DNA from: Selaginella moellendorffii | Lineage: Eukaryota; Streptophyta; Lycopodiopsida; Selaginellales; Selaginellaceae | Assembly: GCF_000143415.4 (NCBI RefSeq) | Contig: NW_003314316.1 | Coordinates: 322,120 to 386,119, forward strand | Direction: 5' to 3' | Length of the DNA stretch: 64,000 bases | Shown: positions 12,606-23,596 of the stretch, piece by piece | Numbering within the stretch: position 1 is the first letter of the stretch | How the letters are laid out: every line of letters starts with the position of its first letter | Made by a program: the position numbers and the translations under genes | The notes under the pieces: model-generated | The model's database searches: none | What the model was told of the DNA's origin: nothing | Seen by the model: the letters and a program-made list of their open reading frames with translations, nothing else

Positions 12606-12812
12606 CGTCGAGGATAGAGCGAAGAATCCATTACGGAGCTTAAATCTTCGCGGTGGGAGGATCGTGCCATGACGAAGATCGTGAGCACATAAGAACCCTA
12701 GGCCTAGTAACAGGGAATAAATATTTTGATTTCTTCTTTGCTTGGTTTGCACTCCATCCGGCATCCTAGGGTTTTGTGTTGCTGCGAGCTCGGCAATCGA
12801 TCGTGTGCGGCC
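12606..12812. promoter_or_regulatory. Compact bidirectional promoter interval
   Basis: The 207 bp between the start codons of the minus-strand Ole e 1-like gene and the plus-strand LRR gene must contain both 5' leaders and core promoters. No specific element was recognised. Confidence 0.4.
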
Positions 12813-14870
12813 ATGGAGGGAGGCGGGACGCTTGTGGATTTGTGCCTGGAAGCGGCATCGCGGAGCGCTGACAGTGTGAGATCTTGGCGTAGGCAGAGAC
12901 GAACTCTGGAAATTTTACCGGCTCATCTCGCGGAATCGTTGCTTCACCAGCTACTTGTCAAGAATCTCTTCTCGCCTCCACTTCTAGAGTAAGCACAAGA
13001 ATAGAAACGATCGATCTATAGAGAAACTCGTTTTAGCTTACACTCTTTTTTCATAGGCTCTTCCAGTTAAGTGTCGAGGAACTGGATCTAAATGGAGAAC
13101 TCAGTGTCGATGCCGAATGGATGGCCTACATCGGTGGATTTCGGCATTTGCGAGTTCTCAAAGTCGAAAGTTGCAAAGCCTTGAACAATTCAGCGATATG
13201 GCACCTCTCAGGCAAGCTCCATTTCTCTTTTGAAAGAAAACTTAGTTTTGCGGTTGGAATGTAGGAATGGAATCGATCGAAGAGCTACGAGTTGATCGTT
13301 GCTCCAAGATCACAAACCAAGGATTGGAACACATATTAACCCTCGGCAAGCTCAAGCACTTGGGACTCTCAGAAACGGGGATTGGAGAGCAAGGGATTGG
13401 AAAGTTGGCTGTTCTGAGGAACCTATCTCATTTGGATCTTGGCGGCTTACCTGTGACAGACTCTCATGTTTCTTCGCTTCTGGTAAGCATGCATTCTATA
13501 ACGATAAAAGATTTTTGATCGACTTGCAAAGGTTCCTTCCAGGTACTTCAACTCTTGATCGACCTCCAACTCTGGGGTAGCAGCATAACAAACGAAGGAG
13601 CAAATATGCTGAGGGGCTTTCCCAGGCTGGAAATACTGAACCTGGCATGGACAAAGGTTTCGGTGGTTCCCTCCATGCCGAGAGTGTCACAGCTGAATCT
13701 CTCTCACTGCGTGGTTCTATCGGTTTCCGAAGAAGGGTCAGCTCTCGATCAACTTCGTCTGTCCGGAGCAACTATACAGGATCCACTCAGAGTCCTCCAC
13801 AGTCACTCACTCCCCGAGCTCTCTGTGCTCGAGTTATCTGCGACCAACCTGGCAGCTTTGACCTTCCTTGGCAGCTTGAAGCGAGTAGTCAAGCTCGATC
13901 TGAGCTCAATGCCAAGCGTTTCGAGTGACACCATGAATCTGCTGGCCAAGTGTGCGAGGAATCTAAAGCACCTTGATCTCAGTGACACACGAGTTGGCTC
14001 AGAAGGCGTAGCAGTTTTGACTGGTCACGTTCCAGCTCTGGAGCATCTTTCACTCAGGGGCACCTCGATTACGGATAGTGTGTTTGGATACTTGGGGCTG
14101 ATGCCGTTGTTGATTGACATTGACCTCAGTAACACGAGCTTGACAGGTATGCCAGTTTTCGAGTTTACGAAAGTTTATTATACTTGTGCTTTGTGCATGC
14201 AGGCGCTCCTGTAGACTCTTCGTTTTGGTCTGTGCTTCATCTCCAGCAGCTCCACAACCTGAGACGATTGGACTTGCGTCGCACGCGATTTTCTGATAAG
14301 AGCTGCAAGCGACTCGCTTGTTTGGTGCGGTTAACACACCTGCTCTTGTGCGCCGAGTTTTTAACCGATGCATCGCTTCACGAGCTTTCTGCTCTCCCGA
14401 ACCTGCGAAGCCTTGCGTTTCAAGGGACAGTGTTGACAGACGCAGGCCTGCGCTCGTTGAAGCCCCCGCCTCCGCTGGAAGAGCTTGATCTGACGGACTG
14501 CTGGCTACTCACGGAAGGCTGTCTTCTTCAGTTCTGTGATTACTATCGCAGCGTAACTGTGAAGCACGATCGTATAGCTGGAAACCTTAACTCTCAACGA
14601 TCATCGGTCAGACGGATGCGAGTCAAGAACCCGCATGTTCCAGTGAAGACGCAGAGTAAAATTGGAAGAGGTACTTGAATTTGACTCGCAAGGAAAACGT
14701 TCACTTACAAAATGTGTGTTCCAGATGAACGGATTCGATATACATTCTCTGAGCTGCACGAGTTAAGGGCCTTAACGTCAGAAGTGGCCGCCTTGGAAAT
14801 GAGTACTTTACCTCGAGAACTTTCACGAACTTTACAAGATGAGGATCACATCGAGCCATCGTCGAGCTGA
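12813..14870 (+). CDS. RNI-type leucine-rich repeat protein
   Basis: Six exons: 12813-12988, 13057-13211, 13265-13482, 13543-14146, 14203-14670, 14725-14870. They sum to 1767 nt, 588 residues. Intron 2 (13212-13264) begins GCAAG, a GC-AG intron; no GT donor there keeps the frame. The N-terminus (residues about 1-60) resembles the leader that precedes LRRs in ZYG11/RNI-like plant proteins. From about residue 60 the protein is a run of RNI/AMN1-type repeats (LDLSDTRVGSEGVAVL, LSLRGTSITDSVFGYL, LDLRRTRFSDKSCKRL). The C-terminal 80 residues are basic and then acidic, without recognised motifs. There is no signal peptide or membrane span, so it is likely cytosolic or nuclear. A ubiquitin-ligase substrate-receptor role is possible by analogy only. 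Confidence 0.8.
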
Positions 14871-14886
14871 GCCTCACGCTGAGTAT

Positions 14887-17633
14887 TTATGAGAGATGCT
14901 GTACACGTCCGTAAAGCTCTAGCGTGTCCGAGTGGGTCGGATCAATGGACAAAGCAGCGCGGCAGTCACGGAGAGCGTCTGATATTTCTCCGCTGCATTC
15001 ATGAAAAGCGGCACGGAGGTGGAGAAGCTGTAAGTCGGCCTTGAAAGCTATGGCTTTTGAGAGCTCGGCTATGGCTTCTCGATCTCGCTGGCTGTCCATA
15101 GCAACTGGAGAAAAACGATGGAACAACCAAGTAAGTTTCAAGTAAAAAAGCTGTCTGTAGTTTCTGATGCGATGACGTACCTGCTGCTCGGTATCTGTAT
15201 GGATAGGTCCGGAGCGGATCAATTTGCGTCACCATGCTTAAGTCTGCCATGACCAGATCGCGATCACAGTACTCAGCTCGCTTTTCATATGCTGACGCGT
15301 TATTCATCGACTTTTCGATCAACTTTGTCATCTCATCAAAAGCGGATTTGCGGTCTCCCTGCAAGAAATAGACACGAGCCAGGCCTTGATGAGCTCGAGT
15401 GTGCCGAATCTTCAGTGCGTTGACGTAGCAGTCCAGAGCTTGCTCCAGCTTTCCACAATCGACATAGACGCTTCCCAAGTTGTTGAGAGCCTGCGGTCGA
15501 GAAGTTATGTCAAGCTTTCGACGGACGTGTTTTGTACCTGGCCTTTGCGAAGCCCGTCGGACGGACACTTGAGAGCTTCTTCCAGCAGTCCAATAACTTT
15601 GGTGGACGCTGTCGGATCCAAACTGGTGTCTGCCAGGGCGTATGCTTTGAGAAAGAAAGCTTCGAAGGATCTTTGGAGGGATATAGACTCCTCCGCCTTT
15701 CTCAGTGCTTCTTGGCGGTGTCCAGTATCGTAAAGAAGCCATCCTTCGTAGACGAGCTTTTCCTGGTTGTTATCGGCGTGCTCTCGAGCCAGCCTCAAGC
15801 TTCTCAACGCGGCCTTTGGACAACTTAGCCTGTGAACAAGCAAGTATTTACATATTCAACCAGTCAGCTCGTAGAAACGAAGGTGGTGAAAGTTTCGACA
15901 GACCTGAGCAGCAGCAGAGATTGCCGGAAGAAAAGCAGGCCTTTCGAAGACTCAGCTTCCGTTTCCAGCATCTGGTGAACGACTGCTAGAGACGATATGT
16001 CATCGACAGACGACCAGTGATCATATAACTTCATCCAGCAATCTGCCTTGGTCCACTGCACCACATGCTGCTTGAGAAGATCCAGGAGCTGCGAAGCACA
16101 GACGCGTCCAGAGTACATCCTGTACCCAGGATCGAAAGTCAAGAGCGCCCGCAAGTCCCTCACAGCAGCGTCGTAATCGAGCAGCGCCAGACTGAAGTAA
16201 ACTCTGAGCTCCAGGCAGTCCTTGGTGATGCAGAATCGCAAGACCCGACTTATCTCCGTGATAGCCTCGTGAACTTTCTTCTCGTCCATCAAGACCGCAG
16301 CTCGGTACTTGTAAGGATACGTCAGAGTTGGATCAAGCTCGGTGGCCGTGTTGAGATCCGAGAGCTTGTCATGGCCGAGACAGTACAGGGACCTCTCTTC
16401 GAACATCCAGCCGCTGTTCTTGTAGCAAGCGATGATGTTCGCGGCTTCCGAGTAGGCCGCCATCCTGTGACCTCGCATATACTTCACTCTCGCGACACCG
16501 GCCAGCGAGTATATGTGGCCTTCGTCAGCGGCAGCCTCGAAGAACTCGTGAGCTTCTTTGTACTGCTTCCTGGCGAGCATCGAGCAGCCGAGCTGGTGCA
16601 ACGCGAGAGCTCTCTGCTTGGACGACACCGCACAGTCTTTGGCGAAGTGGAGCAGCTTGACCGTCATGTCGGACGAGAAGTCGTCGTCCATGGCAGCTTG
16701 GCCGAGCAGGCAGTAGAGAGAAAACGACGAGTGGCCGACCGCCGACAGTCTCTTGCGCCCATCCTGCGTGGAAAACAGCTTGGACACCGGGGCACTGTAC
16801 AGCGACTTCGGCAGCTCTCGCAGGAAGACTTGCAAGCAGGCTCCGACCAGGGACTGGGCGTTCTCGTCGAGAGCGCAGTCGAGAAAGGTGATGGCGTCCT
16901 GGAGGGTGTGGACGCACGTAGCCAGCCGCTGGTCGCAGGCCTCCTTCAACTTATCGCAGAAGAACTTGTTGGCGAACGTCATAACTTCGATGACGACGGT
17001 GGGGGAGGGCCTGCCGATGGTTCCCGTGCGAGCAAACTTGTCCACGGCTCTCATCCCCATGGCCGAGATCCCGTTCCTGGAGAACTCGATGTTGGTCCTC
17101 CTCGACTCGGTGAAGCAGCCGTTGAGCATGGCGTCGAAAGGCAGGCTGAGAGCGGCCATCTTTTGCCGGTTGCAGTAAATCCGATCACCCTCTACGTGGA
17201 AGACTACGTCCGAGAAGTGCCACCTCTCGTGCTGCTGCTGCTGCTGCTGCTCGTCCTCATCGCAGTAATCTAGAGCTAGGCAGGGGATATGATCGGCCAA
17301 CCTGGTGGAAGTAGCGGCAGCTCGGTGACTAGCGCTCTCGCCCGGGTTCTCATCGAGCTCCTCACCCCGCCTCTCGAACTTGAGCCAGGCAGCGATGACG
17401 AGCTTGTGGTGATTGGTGGTGGCGTGCTGGCGAGCGAGACGGAGGCTCCGGCGGAGGAGCTTGAGCTCGCCGAGGCCACGGAAGACGAACGACTGCTCCA
17501 GGTAGAGTCGAGACTTTTCTTGGTTGGATGTAGCAACGCCTAGCTCTTTATGGATTTCAGCCAGCGTCGAGACGTAGTCCACGGGCTTGAAGTTTGGATT
17601 GATGGGTGGATCTGCGAGCTTCGGAAGAAACAT
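14887..17633 (-). CDS. ETO1-like BTB/TPR protein
   Basis: Four exons on the minus strand: 17633-15904, 15829-15538, 15490-15181, 15104-14887; 2550 nt, 849 residues. In seed plants ETO1/EOL proteins are CUL3 adaptors that bind type-2 ACC synthases for degradation and so restrain ethylene synthesis. The N-terminal block (about 8-95: PPINPNFKPVDYVSTLAEI, LARQHATTNHHKLVIAAWL) aligns with ETO1. A Gln run sits at about 129-134. A BTB domain covers about 138-240 (HFSDVVFHVEGDRIYCNRQK). TPR repeats then run to the C-terminus, including the paired YPYKYRAA and YPYRYRAA motifs. The N-terminus is shorter than in Arabidopsis ETO1, lacking the proline-rich leader. A 5'-UTR intron is plausible: GTAAGC donor near 17719 and acceptor just upstream of the ATG. 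Stop-to-stop spacing with the LRR gene is only 16 bp. Confidence 0.88.
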
Positions 17634-18617
17634 GCTGGAGGAAGGAAAAGAATCACAATCAAAAGAGCGAAGAACAAGGTGAGAATTTGTCTATCCATTG
17701 AGAGAGCGGAGAGAGCTTACCTTTGAGAGGAGTCCTTTTGATGGACAGGCTTCGATGCCGCTGTTGGTGCTGGCTTCTCCGACGATGCGACATGGAGGAT
17801 GTGGATATCCTTGCAAATTCCCATTGCTGCGAAAGCACAGCCAAAGAAATGCTGCTCTGCTCGCTCACGCCATCGCCCTCCAAGTTCTATCGCTCACACC
17901 ATCGCCCTCCAAGCTCTATCCAGATTGAAGAGAAGAAGAGGTTTGAAACTCATCGCAGGACAAAGGGTCCGGGAAGAACCACAGAAGAAAAAAGAGGAAG
18001 AAGAGACCCAAAAACTAACCAGATAGACAAAATGAGAAAGAGGAAGTACCCAGAATGTGGGTTCTTTGTTGGAACCATTTTAAATGCTGCGAGCAGATAC
18101 CCAGTCTGGGCATCTGGCTGCTCAACGACACTCTCGCAAAAGCCACAAAGGGCTTTGAATTCTCGCCATAGCTAGCTTGCTCGATAGAGAGAAAACAAAA
18201 AAACACACGTCAAGCCCGTCATACCCGTCAGACCATTTCGTACACAGTGTGTACGGCCAGATTAATTTTCCAGCTGGCCAATGTGATTTGATCTCCCATC
18301 TATCTTGCTTTGTTTGTTCTTGCGGTATTGTCAGCGAATTTAGACAAGGTAGTGATCTTTGAATGCTTCATTCAATGGTCGTGAAGTTCGTTGCTGGAAG
18401 TATTTTACGTGTTTAAAGTGGAATGCGACGGAGACATTCTCGTGTGTGTGCTGTACAGAGAGCTTTCGAAAGAGTTTGAATCTGGCCGCTGGATTAGAAT
18501 CGCATCCAACGGCGGAGGTTCGTTAGGGCATTGGAACACGTGGCTAGGGATTATCTTTGAATCGACGGCGGAGATTCAAGCAATCTAGGCGCCCTTGTTT
18601 GTGTGGTGGTGTTGGCT
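17634..18617. other. Divergent intergenic region, ETO1-like / DUF2854
   Basis: About 980 bp between two divergent start codons. The left part probably includes a non-coding first exon of the ETO1-like gene; its best splice would not keep a coding frame into the ATG. It contains a two-copy 29-bp tandem repeat at 17862-17919. No other feature recognised. Confidence 0.5.
17862..17919 (+). repeat. 29-bp tandem duplication (2 copies)
   Basis: Two adjacent units, 17862-17890 and 17891-17919, each start CGCTCACRCCATCGCCCTCC and differ at two positions (G/A and T/C). Confidence 0.9.
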
Positions 18618-19846
18618 ATGGCGGCCATTGGACGAGCGTGTGGATTTCCGCCGGTAGGGCTTGCGGCGCCGATCTCTCGCAGGAAGTCCGCGCACTGGAT
18701 TGTTACTCGCGGCGGCAATGGCCCGGCGATCAGGCGTGTCATTGTGAGAGCGGCTGGGGTTGATTTGGATGCGGCAGCTCCGGCGTCAAGCTCTGGAACC
18801 AAGAGCAAGGAAATTGTTCCTGATAACAGCTGGTCGATCACAAAGGTGTTGGCTTTGATCTTTCTTGCCGATTGGGAAACATTGTGTTGATTTTAGACAT
18901 CTTTTGGAACAATTGGACTCTTTCTCGGCTCAGGGCTTCTCTCGTAAGCTTCAAGTTACAAAGAAAGTATCGGTTGATATGAAATTCTCTTTTCTTTTTT
19001 TGTTCTTTCGCATATGAAGCTATGGTTTTGGCGCATACTTTACCATTCTACCAGGATCAGAATGGTCCTCTTTGATGCTAACGTATGGATTTCCACTCGC
19101 GATCATTGGAATGGCGCTCAAGGTATATTGTCATGCATGAAGCTGGAGCTTTAATCTTTGTTTGGAAATTTTCAGTATGCTGAGCTCAAGCCCGTGCCTT
19201 GCACAACTTACGCGGATGCTCTGGCATTGAGAGAATCACAAGCGACTCCAATTCTCAAGCAGGTAAAAAAGAAAGTTTTCTTCGTTTCCTTTTTTAGATG
19301 GTTTCGTTCGTGATGTTTGAACAGGTTAGAGAAGACGTGATCCGGTATAGATACGGAGATGAGCAGCACCTGGAAGAGGCGCTCAAGAGAATTTTTCGCT
19401 ACGGCCAGGTATAAAAACTAGCCAATTCCTCTCAGTCAGGTACAGCAGCATTCTCAACACTTGCGATTATAAACTAAAAATCGAGAGGCTCAATTCGCAG
19501 GGAGGAGGGATCCAAGCTCGCAATGGCCCAGTTCTCCAATCCATTCGCGAGGAAGTGAGTGATCAAGGCAAGTACACGCTCGTCCTCGTCTTCAAAGCCA
19601 AGGCTCTCCAGCTCGAAGATTTTCTCACTCGTCAAGTAAGCGAACTTTTCTTGGTTGCCACAAATCACATTTGTTTTGTTTCTTTCAGGCCAAATTCACA
19701 TCTTTCTTCGGCCCCGGGGTGACAGCAAACATTGGTAGGAGTTTTCTCGTGTTTTTGAAAGTTTTTAATCCTTCTTTACTATCGCAGAATCGACCGGCGA
19801 TAGCGTCTTCGAAGTGAAATTGATTGCTGATGGTGGAACTGTATAA
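18618..19846 (+). CDS. Chloroplast DUF2854 membrane protein
   Basis: Eight exons: 18618-18845, 18897-18943, 19020-19122, 19176-19262, 19325-19408, 19501-19635, 19689-19734, 19788-19846; 789 nt, 262 residues. Residues 1 to about 50 are rich in Ser/Arg/Ala like a chloroplast transit peptide. Two hydrophobic segments follow: SFGTIGLFLGSGLLSYGFG and LMLTYGFPLAIIGMALK. The diagnostic stretch AELKPVPCTTYADALALRE comes next, then VREDVIRYRYGDEQHLEEAL and a C-terminal FFGPGV motif. This architecture matches the cyanobacterial/plant DUF2854 family, whose function I do not know. A thylakoid or envelope location is inferred. Confidence 0.85.
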
Positions 19847-19953
19847 AGTAATGTAAGTAATACTTTGTGTAAAGATTGTATTTTTCTTTATAAATTTCAC
19901 CGATTGTGGAAATTGTACAGAATTAAATTCATATGGAGCTTGCATGGACCGAA

Positions 19954-21208
19954 ATGTCAGCGCCTAGAGTTGCGATTCGGTCAACAGGGGAAAGAAGTCT
20001 TCCAACCAAGTGAAGTTTACCTACAAAGAAAAGGAGAATGGAGAGCAAAGAAAAGGAGAGACCCTCACAAAGTTTCTCCTTCTTTGTTGTTTGATAGTCG
20101 CTTCTTGGAATGTGATAATCTACAGAGAGGATGTCGTTCGTGTTCTTCCATCGACAAGTTTCAAGGATCCACCACTTCCAGAAGATCATCCCTCCAGCAG
20201 ATCCCTTGGTAATCCTTCTCCTCCATGTTTGGTTTGCTACCTTCCTGTGGATCAAGCACTGAAAACGTTGCCCCCACAGGGGATCTTCCCAAAGCTTATC
20301 CTCTCGACTCTCACTTATCTCCACCGGGAGTTTGGAGACTCCACACCATTTGGTGGGCGTTGCAGCCTCGAAGAAGGGCGAGAATCATTTAAGATCAGAG
20401 AGTCGATGGAAGTTCCGTATGGATTCGCCAGGCCCAGGAGAAAGGGCTCCGGATTCGAGATCCAGGAGGAGGCCGACATGGATTACCTCCAAGGATGCAA
20501 GGGAATCGTCGTACCCTCTGCGATTTTCGGCGACTATGGCGTGTTGAAGCCGCCCGCCAACTTGAGCAGCACCAGCGTCAAGATCGTTTGCTTCGCAATG
20601 TTTGTGGACGACGAGACCCTGCAAACTCTCCAGAGAGAAAGAGTTGAAACCGGGGCCTGCAGGATCATCCGCGTACGAAACACCGCATACGGGCGAGACA
20701 ACCGATCCAAGGGAAAGATTCCAAAGATGCTGCTGCGCTCGTCCGCGCGCTTCTCCATCTGGATCGATGCCAAGCTCCAGATAGTAGTGGATCCCATCCA
20801 GATTCTCCAGAGATTCCTGTGGAGGAGCGGCGATACCATGGCCATCGATAACCATTACGCGCTCGGATGCGTTTGACGAGGCGAAGGCGATCATTCGATA
20901 CAAGAGGTACGACAACAAAACCAAGCTTGATGCGCAGATGGAGTTCTACCGTACTCGTCCCGTACGACCGCGCCACCAGGATGCCGCTGGTGACTGACGT
21001 TCCTGAAAGCTGTGTGATGTACACGCCGATCGCGAATCTGTTTTCGTGCCTCTGGTTCAACGAGCTCGACAGGTTTACACCGCGTGATCAGGTGAGCTTT
21101 GCGGTGGTGCGTGACAAGATCATCGCGCAAGTTCCATGGCGGATCAATGTCTTTCAGGATGTGAGAGGCAAACTTTGTGTAATCCCATTTGTTTTTGACA
21201 CAGAATAA
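19954..21208 (+). pseudogene. DUF616 (TOD1/MUCI70-like) gene with two frameshifts
   Basis: The body reads as a plant DUF616 protein, a family of Golgi or secretory-pathway proteins linked to glycan and pectin/mucilage synthesis. A hydrophobic anchor (FLLLCCLIVASWNVIIY) is followed by the family core: CKGIVVPSAIFGDYGVLKPP, GKIPKMLLRSSARFSIWID, VVDPIQILQRFLWR, then VTDVPESCVMYTPIANLFSC and CLWFNELDRFTPRDQVSFA. The core is spread over three frames. One single-base shift lies at about 20857-20862, after NHY. Another lies at about 20925-20965, between MEFYRT and LVPYDRATRMPLV. No in-frame ATG precedes the anchor. A short ATG frame at 19954 (MSAPRVAIRSTGERSLPTK) could be the original start, but it does not splice cleanly. 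Either a pseudogene or a sequence with errors; the former seems likelier. Confidence 0.7.
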
Positions 21209-21374
21209 ATATGTTTCTCACATATAAGAAATCTAACTCAAGACTTCAAAGGAATTTTCCAAATCATTCATTCATTCACATACTGTTTACACAATCTTGC
21301 TAGTGTAAAGCATGAGACGTGGTTTATTACAAAAATAACATTAAATGTTTTAGGTTTTTAGGGTTTACAGGCAA

Positions 21375-23131
21375 ATGGCGAGCGAGCAAATCCAGCGCTC
21401 CCAGCAATCGCAGCAGCCACTCCAGCAGCCGCTGGCGGTCGTGAGCAGCAGCGGTGGGAGCGCGCCTGGCTCTTCTTCCGAGAAGATCAATTTCAAGGCA
21501 CTGCACGTCCGGGAGTTCTCGGGCCACAAGAAGAAGGTTTGTGGAGATTTCTTCTAGGAGAAATTTCAAAGCTTTGTTCCTGCCAGGTACATTCTGTGGC
21601 CTGGAATTGCACGGGAAAGAAGCTCGCGTCTGGCTCCATCGATCAGACTGCTCGCATTTGGCATGTAGAACCTCACGGGCATGTAAGTTCTTTTTCTTTG
21701 GCGCTCGAAATCCTCTTTTATGTTTTCGTTTCTTTGTATCTGACAGAGTAAGAACACAAATTTCTTCGTGCTCACGGATTTTTCTTTTCCGTTCTTTTCT
21801 TTCTCTTTTCTTTTCAGAGTAAGAACAAGGATATCGAACTTAAAGGACACAGTGATAGCGTCGATCAGCTGTGCTGGGACCCCAGACACGCCGACCTTCT
21901 TGCGACAGCGTCCGGGGATAAGACTGTTCGTCTCTGGGATGCTCGCAGTAAGTATAGCGATTGATCTTCTATTTTCTCGTCAGCCCACTCACTCAATCAT
22001 TTTCAGCTGGGAAGTGTTCACAGCAAGTTGAGTTGAGTGGTGAGAACATCAATATCACTTTCAAACCAGATGGAACACACATTGCTGTCGGTAACAGGGT
22101 AAGCCAGTGACAATGGAATCCTTTTTTTTTTGGCTCTCTTCCAACCAAGATCTACCTGCAGGACGACGAGCTTACCATTATTGATGTTCGTAAGTTCAAG
22201 CCTCTCCAAAAACGGAAATTTGCCTATGAAGTAAGAAGCATAAATATTGTTTTGAGGCTCTAAGTACTTGTTTCCACTTCAGGTGAACGAAATAGCTTGG
22301 AATAGCACTGGTGAGCTCTTCTTCCTGACAACTGGGAATGGTGAGGTATTTTTCACCTTTGCTCGGGAGCTGCTCAATATTGAGTGTTTCAGGAGGGTTT
22401 GGTACTGCAGGGACTGTCGAGGTTCTATCGTATCCATCGCTGCAAACACTCCAGACGCTCATTGGTCATACAGCCGGCTGCTACTGCATCGCTATAGATC
22501 CTACTGGCAGGCAGGTTTGCTGCTCGAAATTCCTGTGAAAAGTTCCTAAGCTTCTTTTTCCTTATTTCCCTCTACATTCTCAGATACTTTGCGGTTGGAA
22601 GCGCGGACGCTTTGGTGAGCCTGTGGGATGCGTCCGAAATGCTGTGTGTTAGGACCTTCACAAAACTCGAGTAAGTAGCCCAACTTATACTTCTCTTTCG
22701 TAAACTTCACATAAGCGAACGCTTTTTTTCTCCAGATGGCCTGTGAGGACGATAAGCATAAGTCACGACGGCCAGTACCTTGCTTCCGCGAGCGAAGATC
22801 TCTTCATTGGAATTGTAAGCTACTTTTCTCTGCTCCCACTTTTCTCTCGCTTCGAGATGGATCAACCTTACGGAAAGCTGTGACTTCCTACCACAGGCGG
22901 AGGTGGAAACTGGAAGATCGGTACACCAGATTCCGTGCCGCGCAGCCATGAACAGCGTCGAGTGGAATCCAAAGTACAATCTCCTGGCATTTGCAGCGGA
23001 CAAGCAAGTCGACAAGTACCAAACCGACGAAGGTATGCACTGCTCATCGGTCGCTCCTTACGAAAAAAATCGTTTTTTTTTCTTCCTTCGTTACAGGTGT
23101 TTTTCGAATCTATGGCTTTGAAAGTCCCTGA
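21375..23131 (+). CDS. THO3: THO complex subunit 3 (TEX1), WD40 protein
   Basis: Eleven exons: 21375-21536, 21587-21682, 21818-21947, 22007-22098, 22162-22230, 22283-22340, 22411-22510, 22584-22670, 22736-22814, 22897-23032, 23097-23131; 1044 nt, 347 residues. THO3/TEX1 is a WD40 propeller of the nuclear THO/TREX complex, which couples transcription to mRNA export and, in plants, to small-RNA production. After a Gln/Ser-rich N-terminus come WD repeats: VHSVAWNCTGKKLASGSIDQ, ATASGDKTVRLWD, TAGCYCIAIDPTGRYFAVGS, ASASEDLFIGIAEVETGRSV, NSVEWNPKYNLLAFA. It ends GVFRIYGFESP, as the family does. Intron 7 (22511-22583) starts GCAGGT, a GC-AG intron required to keep GRYFAVGS in frame. Length matches plant homologues. 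Confidence 0.93.
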
Positions 23132-23596
23132 CCATTTCGCGAGGATATTCCCTTTGTTGTGAGGAATATTCTGGTAACTTTGAAGATGTTTCGCGCACAT
23201 TCTGGTAGCGAATATTCGCGGCTGTGCCCGGACAATATTCCCCCTCTCTCTTCTCTCTTTCCTGGGTCATGACCCGTCGATGAGTGGAGTACCGCCATAG
23301 CTAGGGTTGCGCGAGGCGCGTGGGGTTTGGGCACGGGAATTTTTCCTCTCAAGCGGCGTCGAGTGATTCTCTCTTTGGCGCTTTGCTCCCTCTCGCCGGG
23401 CGCGCGCATCTGATGATCCAAACGTTCCTCCTCTTGGTCGCGGTCGTCATCTTCTTCAGGCTGCTTACCAGCGGGTGCGCGCTCACAAAAACCCCTTTGC
23501 CATTCTCTGGATCGATATTTTAGGGTTCTTACCTAGGGATGCTAAGGATTCTTTGGGTGTGTTGATAGGCTCAACGCGGCAATTGCGTCACACCGT

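Noticed and set aside
16065-17273. A 402-codon plus-strand open frame opposite the ETO1-like gene
   Set aside because: It lies wholly antisense to exon 1 of a gene with clear homology and its translation has no recognisable domain. High GC content explains the lack of stops.
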